Source: Huiozyma naganishii CBS 8797
Lineage: Eukaryota; Ascomycota; Saccharomycetes; Saccharomycetales; Saccharomycetaceae
Direction of reading: 5' to 3'
Assembly: GCF_000348985.1 (NCBI RefSeq)
Contig: NC_035924.1
Coordinates: 1,116,001 to 1,180,000, forward strand
DNA length: 64,000 nucleotides
Shown: piece after piece, positions 48,721 through 59,600 of the stretch
Layout of the letters: each line of letters begins with the position of its first letter
How positions within the stretch are numbered: position 1 is the first letter of the stretch
Translations under genes and position numbers: made by a program
The notes under the pieces: generated by a model
Seen by the model: only the letters and a program-made list of their open reading frames with translations
Databases searched by the model: none
What the model was told of the DNA's origin: nothing

Positions 48721-51677
48721 TCACACCGCGTCGGAGAGGTTCTCGGACCACAGCGTCCGGAACAGGTCGTTCAGGTTCGTGTTCGAGACGAATCCTCGAG
48801 GGAGCCCAGGCTGTAGTTCTCCGCGGCGAGGAAGTCCGCCGCCTGCGCGTGGGCGGGCGGGCCGGCGTGGGCGGGGGCCGGGGCTGGGGCAGAGGGAGCG
48901 GCGGGGGCCGGCCAGTGTGGCTGGCCACTGCGCCAGCGGGTGGCGGGCAGGGGCTTCGTGGGCGCGGGCGGCGCGGGCGGCGCGGGCGGGGCTGCTGCGG
49001 GGGCTGCTGCCGGAACCCCCAGCGGCGGGCGGCGGGCTCTCGCTGCTGGCCACTGGCGGGCCAAGATGAAACTGAACAGGTACGAACCGTGGTCCAGAAA
49101 CATATCGACCAGCTTGCACAGGTCGTCTGCGGTGCACGCCCCGCCGGGGGGCCCAGCGCCTGGCGGTTGTTCTTGTTCTTGCCGTACCGCCGCGTGCAGA
49201 TCCGCCTCCGTCCAGCTGTTCTTCTGTAACTTATCCAGTAAAATAAGTCGAATCAGAATAGAGAAGATCGAGAACGACCGGCCAAAATCTTTGAAGGTCT
49301 CCGAACGGCAGATCGCGTCGTTCGCGGGGAACCCCGTCTCACGGAGCCCCATGGGGTCCACGTACTGCCGCGTCATCTGAACGATCCGCCAGAAGATCCG
49401 CAACACGGACACAACGTCCCCCATCGTCAGTTGTGACTCAGGGGTCAGTGTCTGCGGACACACCATCAGTAGCAACATCGTGTAGTAATGGAACGTTCGC
49501 CACATACTGTACCCTGTAGGGCAGTCAAGCACCACTTGTGTACATACACGCCACTCGCGGTATATCTGACGGATACTGCCACGTAGAGCTGCAGTCCCCT
49601 GGGGGACCTCCAAACGGCTCATTAGATTGATCGTGGACCGGTGCAGTAGTGCCACGTGGTAGTGGCAAATGATAGCGTACATGTCGTCGTACCCACTCGA
49701 GGACCGGTCCAGCAGCCGCCCAGTGTCACGCTGGATAGCTTGCAATTGGTCACTAGTGGCCCCGAGGGAGACACTCACCTCAGACAGGTACCGTTTACGG
49801 ATATGTTGAGGTTTCGCACTGTTGTCAATGGCAGTGTACCGCTCGTTGTACAACACTGACTCGTAGTACCCACTCAGTACGTGCGACATACTACACTCCC
49901 CGTAGAAACGGAGTTCCTCACTGGTCAACGAATCCAGTAGAGACCGGTCCACGGAACCATGGGAACCCCCAGGTGCGAACTGCACCAACCGTAGTGACCG
50001 GAACACCCGAGGCAACAGACAATTGACCTTCCTGTCGTCGATCACAGATAACGCCCCGCATCGGAAAGTGTACGTCTTCTCGTGACAGTACAACCTCCAC
50101 CAAAGAACACGCCGCCTCTCAGCGTTCGTCTCGTCGAGCCCGACGTAGTACTCCCACCGGGACAGACCAAGTTTCAATGCACAGTCCACGGCCACGGCAA
50201 GCACTTTCTCGTAAGCGTACGCTTGGTCCAGCCACTTCACGTGGTCCAGGAACTGTAACAGCAACTCCAAGTACTCCAACGAGTTGTACTCATCCAAATG
50301 ATACAACGTAGCATTGTAGTAACTGTAACAAAGCGTCAGAAGCAAGTCCTGTAGCGCACAGAAATCGTTCAGGGGCCGCATCGACAGCGTCTCACCGTCC
50401 CCCAAAGTCATGCTCGTGATCAATTGCTCAAAGGCAACACGGTGCTTGTCGTACATCTGCAGCAACGTGCGGAACATCTCCAAGTCCTGGCCCTCAGACA
50501 CGAGAGACTCAAACCGCTGCCTCGTCACACCGGTCAATTGCTCCGTCAGCGGCTGCGGGAACATCCCAATCAGCAGCAACACAAGGTCCCTGTCGTTCAA
50601 AGAACTGTGCGGGCTCGACCACCGCGGACTGGCCCTGTACCCAGGTTCCCTGCTACGAAGGTAGTTCTCCAACGGGTCTGCAATCGACACAACACCCTCG
50701 TTCAAGTGCAAGCAGCAGATGTCAAAGAACCGCAGCAGGATGTACACTGTGGCCTTCACTTTCTCGCGCATCCCGTCCCCACAGCTGCTGCCACCGTTAC
50801 TACCACTCGAAGGTTCAAGGGCAAACCGCTGCACGAGCAATCCAAGCCCCCGCAGTGAGAAGGTCTCCACGGGGGAGTACAGCCCAAAGATGTCATCCAC
50901 GAGGGGCAACCGGGACAAGAAAGACTGTTGCTGGTTGAAGATGTTGTTCATCAGCGTCGTGTTCGTGGGCGTGCAAGTATCGAACCCACGGCCGTTCCTC
51001 GGTGCCGCCTTCGCCCCGGGGAAATCCATCTCACTAGTCGTCAGCGACGCAAACCGCGTCAAGTGCAACTTGTCCCTGTACTTGTTCTTCATCAGCGCGG
51101 TCTCGAGAGACTTGTCCCCGCGGAACGACTGCAAGTTCACTCGTGGCTGCCAGGAATCGGCAAGCTCGTCCAGCTTCCCCTGAGTCTCCTGGACCAACGC
51201 CTCGATCACAGAGTTCTTGGGCCTCACGGCCTTCAACTGAGCGAGCGCCTCCGACAGAGCAGCGTACCGCTCGTCGTCCTCGATATCGCCCTCGTAGAGA
51301 CCGTTTGGAGAAGGACTTACCACCGCAGTGGTCGGGCCTGCAAGGGGCGGGCTCGTCAACTCCACCTCGTTCACCAGCGTTGATATAGTAGGTGTCGTGG
51401 TCGTCGCCGCGGTTGCTGTGGGCAACGACGGTGACTCGGACGATACAGCGACGGTCCCAACACTGTTTCCGCTCCCACCGGCAAACTTCACCTGCGCAGC
51501 CTTGTCGACGTACTCGCAGACACAGCTGTACGCCTCGCAGTTGGAACATGGCCATTTCCCAGTACACTTGATCTTCCTCCGCCGGCAGTTCGTGCAAGCC
51601 AGCACCGTCTTGCGCCTCCGGTGAGCGGGCTTCTGCACACCATCCGCCCACTTTCTCACACTGCTACTCCCATCCAT
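48721..51677 (-). CDS. PDR1: Pdr1/Pdr3-type drug-resistance regulator, reading frame interrupted near C-terminus
   Basis: A zinc-cluster activator of ABC-transporter genes. Starting at the ATG 51677, the Zn2Cys6 domain has cysteines 28, 31, 38, 44, 47 and 54 (CTNCRRRKIKCTGKWPCSNC). The middle homology region is unmistakably Pdr1: LMKNKYRDKLHLTRF, DDIFGLYSPVETFSL, FFDICCLHLNEGVVSIADPLENYL in part, and YVGLDETNAERRRVLWW. The frame stops at 48771 (968 residues), but the C-terminal activation motif FVSNTNLNDLFRTLW lies one frame over at 48721-48792, matching FVNNGDLEDLYSILW of S. cerevisiae Pdr1. One base appears missing around 48793. It could be a true mutation or an assembly error. Pdr3 identity is not excluded. 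Confidence 0.9.
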
Positions 51678-51760
51678 CAGCGTTGGTGTACCTGTGGGGG
51701 GGGGGGGGAAGGTGTGCTTATGCTGTCCTCCAAGTGTAAGAGCTGTGTCTTGTCGTTCAT
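51677..51760 (-). promoter_or_regulatory. 27-codon upstream ORF ending on the PDR1 ATG
   Basis: An ATG at 51760 on the PDR1 strand reads 27 codons (starting MNDKTQLLHL) through a 13-C run and stops at TGA 51679-51677, whose last base is the A of the PDR1 ATG (TGATG). Such overlap permits termination and reinitiation. If the C-run were one base longer, this ATG would be in frame with PDR1 and add 28 residues. Confidence 0.4.
51696..51708. repeat. G13 homopolymer (C13 on the PDR1 strand)
   Basis: Thirteen consecutive G on the plus strand, 19-31 bases before the PDR1 ATG. Homopolymers of this length slip readily in replication and are frequently miscounted in sequencing. Confidence 0.9.
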
Positions 51761-51858
51761 CTTCTTGCACCAAATTTGATCATCAACAGCGCGATGTCCT
51801 TGACGACAAAGAAGGGGAAGTGATGGCACACTGCGCGTACACAACGGTTACGTAGAGT

Positions 51859-52851
51859 TTAAATAAATAGCGTCTGAGGTGTCACTTCGACGGAGTACCC
51901 GTCCGGGTCCTTCAAGAACGCGATGTTCTTCATCTTGCCCTGGTTGAACTTGGGTGCCCACGCGATCTTGTCGCCGTACTTCTGCTCCACCTCATTGCAG
52001 AAGGCCTCCGGGTCCTTGCAACTGATGCAGATGTGGCCGTACCCCTGTGGAGCGTCGTTCCCGTTGTGGTACCGGAACTCTGCGTCGTCCTCCGTGCCCC
52101 AATTGTGTGTCAATTCGAGTAGACCCTCTCTTGCACGGCGATCACCCGTAGCTTCCCGGGACTCAGAATCTGCCGGGTACCCAAGGAAGTACAACGTGAA
52201 CTTGGCGTTCTCGTGAACGGACTTCTCGAGCAATTGCATCCCAAGAACGTTCGTGTAGAACGCGACAGACTTGCGGGCGTCCTTCACACGAACCATCGTG
52301 TGGTTGAACTTGTAACCCAAGTCATCCGCTTGACCACTGGGGGTACCCACGGTAGGGTACTGCACAAGCTCGATCCAGTACCCGTCCGGGTCGAGCACAA
52401 ACGCAATATCCTTCTGTCTCCCGTCGGACATCCGCTTCTTGAAGGATACGCCGCGGGCCTCCAGCGTAACACACGCCTGCGCGATATCCCTTGTAGTGAA
52501 GCACACATGCCCAAACCCACGGTTCTCCTCACCGTTCCCGTTGTTCACCTTGAACGAGGCGTCGTCCTCCGTGCCCCAGTTGTGCGTCAACTCGAGCACC
52601 CCTTGCGTAGCAAACACTTTCAGGGACCCATTCTCAGCATGGGGGAACTCCTTCTCAAAGGACAAAAAGTACAGACTGAACCGAGACTCCGCAACGTCCA
52701 CTTGCTTCAGCAACCGCATCCCGAACTGCTTCTCGTAGAAGGCCAACGAAACCTTCGGGTCCTTGACCCGCAAACACGTGTGCGTGTTCACCACAGAGCC
52801 GCGAACGGCAGCACTCTCCACAACAGTATCGTACCCTGTATCACCAGCCAT
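51859..52851 (-). CDS. GLO1: glyoxalase I (lactoylglutathione lyase), two-domain
   Basis: A 330-residue enzyme (S. cerevisiae Glo1, 326; YML004C) that turns the methylglyoxal-glutathione adduct into S-lactoylglutathione, the first step of methylglyoxal detoxification. Two tandem glyoxalase domains are evident, each with the same series: NTHTCLRVKDPKVSLAFYEK and NHTMVRVKDARKSVAFYTN; LELTHNWGTEDD in both; GFGHVCFTTRDI and GYGHICISCKDP; and VLDPDGYWIELVQ and LKDPDGYSVEVTPQ. The metal-ligating His and Glu of these motifs are present. The frame opens six codons upstream at a GTG; the first ATG is 52851. It diverges from TFC3. Confidence 0.96.
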   Translation of the reverse strand: MAGDTGYDTVVESAAVRGSVVNTHTCLRVKDPKVSLAFYEKQFGMRLLKQVDVAESRFSLYFLSFEKEFPHAENGSLKVFATQGVLELTHNWGTEDDASFKVNNGNGEENRGFGHVCFTTRDIAQACVTLEARGVSFKKRMSDGRQKDIAFVLDPDGYWIELVQYPTVGTPSGQADDLGYKFNHTMVRVKDARKSVAFYTNVLGMQLLEKSVHENAKFTLYFLGYPADSESREATGDRRAREGLLELTHNWGTEDDAEFRYHNGNDAPQGYGHICISCKDPEAFCNEVEQKYGDKIAWAPKFNQGKMKNIAFLKDPDGYSVEVTPQTLFI

Positions 52852-53040
52852 TGAATCCGTAGATGTCACAGCGCTGTGGTCAAGTAGTTGGCCACCCCTT
52901 CAACCTGTTCGACGTCGCATTCTCTTTAAATATATTCAAAATGTTGATATACTGACGAAGAGCGACAGACGGTTGTTGATGATGAAGGCGATGGTGTCTC
53001 AGGTCTGGCACTCGCATCAGGGCCGTACGGTGTGTGTGCA

Positions 53041-56000
53041 ATGACGAGCTTCTACCCTGATGAGACGGTGAGCAAAGTGTGCACGCAGCTAGCATACAGC
53101 AGGGGCCAGCTTGGGTTGGACGAACTGTGGGGGTTGCTAGGTGTCGAGCCCGCGGAGTCCGTGAGAGCGTTTCTGCTGCAGTGTTGTGTGGCAAGCGAGG
53201 GGATTGAGTTGGTGGACCCCCATGGGGAGATCGTGGAACAAACAGGACAAGCCGATGGCGGCAGCAAGTTTTCCCTAAGGCTCACGGAGGATATGCTGTG
53301 GACTGTGCTTACAGGGTACAACAAGAGAGAGTCCAACGTGCCGAACTCTGCGTTTGAGTTGCTCAAGGCGGTTGCTGCATCTAGAGAGAAGGGGATCAAC
53401 ACGATGGAGATGTCTGAAATCACGGGCCAGGACTCGCGGAGTATCACGGGCCGGCTCAAGAAACTGGACGCCCTGATTTCAGGGTCCACGCTCCTGTACA
53501 AGGGCCACGTCGTCAAGCGGTTTGTATTGAGACAGTTCGCCTCCGCCGGGGTTGAGCCCGAGGGGGGTACAAAGTACGTCACGATCAAGGACCACTTGGG
53601 CACGATCGTGCAAGTGGTGAAGAACTCGAAGAACGGTATTCGCCAGACTAGCGACCTTAAACGCGAACTCAAGTTTGACGCGGATAGGAGACTCTCCAAG
53701 GCGTTTATTTCTGCCGTATCGCTGCTCGCAGAGGGCGGGTACTTGAAGAAGATCTTCGTGATCTCGCCCAAGAATCCGGAGATCAAAGTTAGGTGTGTGC
53801 AGTACGTCAGAGACTACGACCAAGCGACGGCCTCGGGCCCTGATAACGACGAGTACTCCTCCTCATCTGACGACGACCACGCGGTACAGGAGGACGAGGA
53901 TGCGTACGAGGGACTCGACACTAAAAACGCAACCAGCCTCCTCAGAGACAAAGACCTCATCCTGCAGGACACAGAGGCCGTGGAGGGCACGCCGAGAAAC
54001 GATACAATGTTCATGAACAGGTTCTATCCGGCGCAGCACCAAGTTTACGAGCTTGCACGGAGGTCTGGGCAGGACGGGATCACGACAATAGACGCGACTA
54101 GGTACGTATGCGGGAAGGACTTCCAGAGATCATTCTCCAAGAGTGCAGAATACTATTTGGAACCCGTAGGGAAGCAGAAACTGGCCTCTTCTGGGTTCAA
54201 CCTCGTCAAAATCTACGATTTCGAGGGGAAGAAGAAGTTCTTTAGAGTATTCACAGAAGATAACTTCCAAAAGTTCTCAGGGCAGCAGGTTGACGCTGAG
54301 ATTGGTACACTCAAACCACTGACAGTACAGAAGAACCCACTGGACAAATTAAATGCACAGCATTTTGTCCACTTGAACAACTCGGTCAGGTTCGGCACAG
54401 ACTCCGCGGGCAACGAGGTCTTTTTCTGGAACGGTGACCCCATAGCCAACGAGCTGAATTTCAACCGGCTGAAGAGGAAACACCCGAAGAAAAGAGCCGC
54501 TGGTGTAGAACCGCGTGCTGCCAGCCCTCAAGCCAAGAAGAAAAAATCACAGGAGTCACCCTCGGCGGACGTCCCTACAGATGCAACTGCATTACAGGAA
54601 ACACAACCAGTTCCAGCGACTACACCCACTGCAGCACCTTCAACGGTGTCTCAGATCACCATTGGTGGGTTCTCGGGGAACTCGCTTAGATCACTAAAGA
54701 GACAGCGTGCCATCCTGGACATACTGAAAAAATCTGGAGGTCTGACGTTTGTGAGGGAACAATTCTTTGAAGACGTCTCCAAACATATGGGCTCCACGAC
54801 GATACTGGACAAGAAAACCGTGAAGAATGACATTGAACTGATGGTGAAAAGCAACATGTTGCTGCTGCGAGTGGACCCTATCGCAAGGAAACGGTTCATT
54901 TTCTTGCCCGAGTTAAGTGAAGAGGCGATCCAAAATGAACTTCGTAGAGACAAGGACTCAAAGAAGACAGAATTTAGCGACGTAGTACAGAAAACAGATG
55001 TTTATTTCTTTGATCAACAGGCAGAGAACCGGTTCAATGGGGAGTCGAAAGCGGCTAGAAGAATCAAAAATTTCCAGTCTAAGAACCAACCAGTGACCAA
55101 AAATAAGGTTGCTAGGGAGGCAGCCAAACTGGAGAGAGCCGTAAGAGGGAAGAAGAAACTGGAAGAGAAGGCCGCAAGGGCCATGGAGACGGTCGAGAAA
55201 TTAGCGAAAAAGCCAGGGAAGATTAAGATGGAGGCTGGAAGCAGCATCGGGCAGACTCTGGACAGCTATGGCAACTCGCAACCAATCAAAAACGAATCAG
55301 ATGAAGAGGAAGGTATGGTGTTCCATCTGAACAAGAAGACTGGTATTCAGGCACTCATTAAGGCTGTTGTGATCACAAAGAGTATCAAGAAAGAAACCAA
55401 CTGGGATGCAATCAGCAAGATCTTCCCGAAGAATTCAGTGGAAAACATCAAAAAGCAATGGACCACGAGAAGAGTAAGAATGGGACACATTGGGTGGAAG
55501 GCGCGTGTTGAGAAATGGCGTAAAATTTTAGTTTCAGGGATCCAGAACGGAGTCGTCACGTTGGAAAACGTCGAACAGCTGGATTTGCCCGTTCTCCTGA
55601 GATTTTGGATCAACCACGAAATGGTTAAAGAGAATAAACCAATTTCGCTGTACAAGAACTACAACGAGAACAAGAAAAGGCACACATTAATCAAGAACCA
55701 CCAAACTAACTCACAAATGGGATTGGCCATGTCATCCATGATTCAAAGAGAGACAAACCTTTTGAAACAAGCGTACACGTACCCATTACACAGCCTTCTC
55801 AAGATTGAGCAAGAAAGATTGGACTTGGAGAATAAGGTCAGAACAACCATTCGATCTGTCCTTTTGGATAAAGCTGACACGGGTAGGGACGAAGTCGATA
55901 TCTTGAAAGACGTCTCGAAAGAGGATTTGGACAAGGTTTTTATGGATATGGCGAAGGAGAAACAAATCTACCTCAAAGGTTCCAAGTTAGCCTCCACAGA

Positions 56001-56595
56001 TGTGGTGAAACAGTTCTTCGAAACGAAGGGGGATTTCCGTCCATTCGAAGAAGCAGCCATTTACTGCGAAAGGTTTGAAGAGTTGGTTAAATTAGGGAAT
56101 GGTGTTATAGTCAATGAGGAAATCAAGGACATTGCCGCCTGGAATCTGATAGATATGATCAAACGCCAAAAAGTCGATCTGAACGTTATTCCCATGGAAA
56201 GGAAAAACTACCGCTTTAACTACACCAGTAGGAGGTTCGAGATTAGTGCGCTAACCCCACCGCTTATCTTCACGGCCAAGGACAGAAATGAGGAATTCTT
56301 TTCAACCCCTGTATCAGTCCCTGTGCCGCTGAACAAACCGTTTTCAAGGCTATGGATAGACTCACAGGGTGCCCTGCGAGAAAGTATATGGAAGAACCTG
56401 TGCTGTTTCATAATCAACGAGACGCTTTTCCAACCCGGTATCACAGTGGAAAAGCTTTTAGAGACGTGCTACCACTTTTTGTCCCCCAAAGAGATAGAAG
56501 ATATATGTGATTGGCTCACTTCAAGGCAGATGTTGTATGAGCTCCCATTTGGTGGGTATGCCGTCACATATAAGTGGTACAAAGTTTTGGCCTGA
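53041..56595 (+). CDS. TFC3: TFIIIC subunit Tfc3 (tau138), B-box binding
   Basis: A 1184-residue subunit of RNA polymerase III factor TFIIIC (S. cerevisiae Tfc3, 1160; YAL001C), which recognises the B box of tRNA genes. The N-terminal winged-helix region reads GLDELWGLLGVEP and TVLTGYNKRESNVPNSAFELLK; further conserved blocks are ISGSTLLYKGHVVKRFVLRQF, DGITTIDATRYVCGKDFQRS and, near the end, FSRLWIDSQGALRESIWKN. An acidic stretch follows about residue 265, and lysine-rich sequence lies at about 680-740. The frame opens three codons upstream at GTG; 53041 is the first ATG. It is convergent with VPS8, 65 bp apart, as in YAL001C-YAL002W. Confidence 0.95.
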   Translation: MTSFYPDETVSKVCTQLAYSRGQLGLDELWGLLGVEPAESVRAFLLQCCVASEGIELVDPHGEIVEQTGQADGGSKFSLRLTEDMLWTVLTGYNKRESNVPNSAFELLKAVAASREKGINTMEMSEITGQDSRSITGRLKKLDALISGSTLLYKGHVVKRFVLRQFASAGVEPEGGTKYVTIKDHLGTIVQVVKNSKNGIRQTSDLKRELKFDADRRLSKAFISAVSLLAEGGYLKKIFVISPKNPEIKVRCVQYVRDYDQATASGPDNDEYSSSSDDDHAVQEDEDAYEGLDTKNATSLLRDKDLILQDTEAVEGTPRNDTMFMNRFYPAQHQVYELARRSGQDGITTIDATRYVCGKDFQRSFSKSAEYYLEPVGKQKLASSGFNLVKIYDFEGKKKFFRVFTEDNFQKFSGQQVDAEIGTLKPLTVQKNPLDKLNAQHFVHLNNSVRFGTDSAGNEVFFWNGDPIANELNFNRLKRKHPKKRAAGVEPRAASPQAKKKKSQESPSADVPTDATALQETQPVPATTPTAAPSTVSQITIGGFSGNSLRSLKRQRAILDILKKSGGLTFVREQFFEDVSKHMGSTTILDKKTVKNDIELMVKSNMLLLRVDPIARKRFIFLPELSEEAIQNELRRDKDSKKTEFSDVVQKTDVYFFDQQAENRFNGESKAARRIKNFQSKNQPVTKNKVAREAAKLERAVRGKKKLEEKAARAMETVEKLAKKPGKIKMEAGSSIGQTLDSYGNSQPIKNESDEEEGMVFHLNKKTGIQALIKAVVITKSIKKETNWDAISKIFPKNSVENIKKQWTTRRVRMGHIGWKARVEKWRKILVSGIQNGVVTLENVEQLDLPVLLRFWINHEMVKENKPISLYKNYNENKKRHTLIKNHQTNSQMGLAMSSMIQRETNLLKQAYTYPLHSLLKIEQERLDLENKVRTTIRSVLLDKADTGRDEVDILKDVSKEDLDKVFMDMAKEKQIYLKGSKLASTDVVKQFFETKGDFRPFEEAAIYCERFEELVKLGNGVIVNEEIKDIAAWNLIDMIKRQKVDLNVIPMERKNYRFNYTSRRFEISALTPPLIFTAKDRNEEFFSTPVSVPVPLNKPFSRLWIDSQGALRESIWKNLCCFIINETLFQPGITVEKLLETCYHFLSPKEIEDICDWLTSRQMLYELPFGGYAVTYKWYKVLA

Positions 56596-56660
56596 TAAAA
56601 AGACTGTTGCCATCTTAAGAAGAATCCGTTAGTATACATAACTAAACACAATATATCTCC

Positions 56661-59600
56661 TCAAATTGTATCATTACTCCTAATATTATTACATGTCAAG
56701 CACACGAACGTGTCCTTTTGGCCCAAGTTCTTCAGGCATTTAACGTGGAATGCATGGTTGCATTTGAAAACCAGCAACCTCCCATCCACCAAGAGACCTT
56801 CCGGCAAAGTTTCCTTTCTTCTACTGGCTGCCCACAGTTGGAAGTAGACTTTGTCCAAACCAACACCCCATAGTTTCTTGCCGCATACATCGCATTCGTC
56901 ACTGTGGATTGACCATCCTTGGCACAGTTTTTTCTCGTACTCCTCAACGATATCCACCGAGGATTCTTCGACTATTTTCAAAAACAGATTAGAGACTTCT
57001 TCCTCTAAATGGTACGTGACATATACTTCCAGAAGCACTTCCTTCAAATCGTTGGCCTTCATCAGAATGACTTCTTGATGTTCAAGTACACCTGCCAAAA
57101 CGTCGGAAAATCCCTTTTCACTGTCACTTTCTGAGACGGCAATTCTCAAGAAAGCCCTCCTCAGCATCTTCTTACAAGCATCTCTCTTTGCCGGATCTGC
57201 ATCTGTTAGTTCAAACTGCTTTATCAGACATGTAAGCAGAGCCACCCAACAATGCGATCTCTCCGCACCTGCCAAGACTGCAGAGTCCATTCCGAAATCC
57301 AAAAATCTGGCCAGAAGGTCAACAGACTCGTAACCTTTGAACCAACCTTTGATATAATTGTTGGTACAGTTTACCACCTCAACGTAATCGTGTAACTTTT
57401 CAAACACAACAGCCAAAGCTTCCTCGTTCCCTTTCGATTTAGACAGTGCTTCAACTATATCATTAGTATCCACGTTTTTGAAGTTCAAAGTCTTCAACCA
57501 TTCAGTAAGAGCAGGACCGGTCTTGAATCTGCACGACAAATCAATGTACAGTTTTTTCAACGACAATTCGTTAGCGACTGTGGCACTTGGTGCGTCGGTA
57601 CTGGCATACAGTTCATGCAAATATGCCAACTTTACTTCGTCTGGGATTTTGGAATTTGTGATACAACCGTGCAAGTTCGGATCAAATTCTTGCGATGCGA
57701 GTACTATTTCTTTCGGGGTGAGTAACTTGTGTAATAAAATGTTTGGGAAGTTGCTTTTGAGAACTTCAATTATCATGAGCGCTTCTGGAGAATGGGGCAA
57801 TATGTTTTTTTGTATTAATTTTAATGTCTCTGAGAAGGGTTTCAATGCACCTGTATCGGCAAGACTCTCGTCAAAATACATACTCAGTAGCTCCGCATAT
57901 TTCCCATTCTTAGAGTAGAGATAGAACAGCGGCTTGTTGAATTTCTTCTCCCTTAATTTTAGGGCAAAAACGTCTGTATCCTGAGGGTTGTAGATGGTCA
58001 GAATATTTTCAATGGCAATTTCAGCGTCCAATTTGATGGATTCCAGATCCACGGCGTTAAATTGAGCATCACAAAGTACCGACAATATCAACTCTAAATC
58101 TCGTTTCCCCATTCGAATGTACTGGGGATACTTCACTGTGCTGTGGGATAAGAATATCGAGATATAAATTTTTTTAGAACCATGGCCATCGCCGCTAGTT
58201 TTCAAAACGTCTAGTAGGATGTCCATTATGTATTGGCGGTTAACTCGCAATTCATGGACACTGTCGTTTTCAGGAGCGGCCAAGTTTTGCTCCTCCTGTT
58301 CCTCGTCATCGAAGAACGAGTTCTCCATTATCTCATTCAGTAGAGCCAGAAATTTGGTGCAATCGAAGTCCAGTAGTAGGTTGAAGTAAGGGAACGGTGG
58401 TTCATCATCACTCATCTTTCTTGTTTTCAGTCTGTCCCCATTCCCGGGTGGCCATTCAATTCCTACACCGTTGAAGAGGACGTACGATATCTGCAGTTCA
58501 ATTGACTTTACATCCGCAGCGCTCCCTATAGGTTTCTCCAGGGGGAACTGTTCCCCTCTGTAAATAAATGCCAAGTACTTGAAAAGGAACATGGGCTGCT
58601 CATTTTTCACATCGCCGTACACTATGCTGCCCCTCGTTCGACCCTCACGTATCCAAACGAGTCCCTCCAAAAGTGGGGTTAGATAATCGTGGAACGAAAC
58701 GTTCCATATGTATATCAACGAGTCAAAATCTTCCCTAGCTTGGCATTTGCGGACCAAGAAATCGTGGTCCCAACTTCTGTGGTCGAGAGTGAAGATAAAC
58801 ATTTCCAGTGAATCGGGAAACCTGTTGATGACTGCTTGGAATATATTGGGAGGGATGTAACTGATGGCGCCCTGGGATACCAGTGACTGGACGCTTTTCA
58901 AGAACACAGCTTGCATGGGTTCTCTCGTTGCCTTTTCCTGTTGCAGGATGGTCTCCCAGGTAAGGTCCAAGAACTGGAAGATTGTCTCCCTGGACTCTTC
59001 CGGGAACCACTTCGCTTGCAAAGTGAGCGCCAGGTTCAGTAAGTCCTCGACGGATTCAACCTTGTTGTTGTTGAGTAAAAACTTCAAAGCGGCAAACGTG
59101 AGGTTTTGGAAGGGTTCCCGCAGTTGTCTTCTCCTTTGGGACAAGTCCTCTTCTAAGCTAAGGAGTGGCGCCAAGGGGAAATATTGTTGCGCGAACTGGT
59201 CGAGTAATTCCAGCGCGTCAATGTACTGCCCGCGTTGAACGTTTCTGAGTATGGGTGTCGACCATGAGACGAAGTTCCCGACCTTGAAGCAGTAATTTGT
59301 CAGGAGGTACATCTTGTTGTCATACCACTGGAAATGCTTGTTTGGGGGCACGATCAGGTCATGGACCAAGAGGTCGATGTTGAGTGCGATTTTGAAATCT
59401 TCAGCGGGGCACACAACGAGGAATTGGTGCGACACTGTCAGGACTCCAACTAATCCGCTGGCCATCCAGTAGAGGCCCAGGATTAGTTCGTCAAACGATG
59501 ACGTCAGTTTTGTCGTGTTTCTCCCCAGGATGTTGAGGTACACGACGATGCGTTTCCCAATACTGTATGTGACGTTGAATCCGTCCCAGTTGAGACAACT

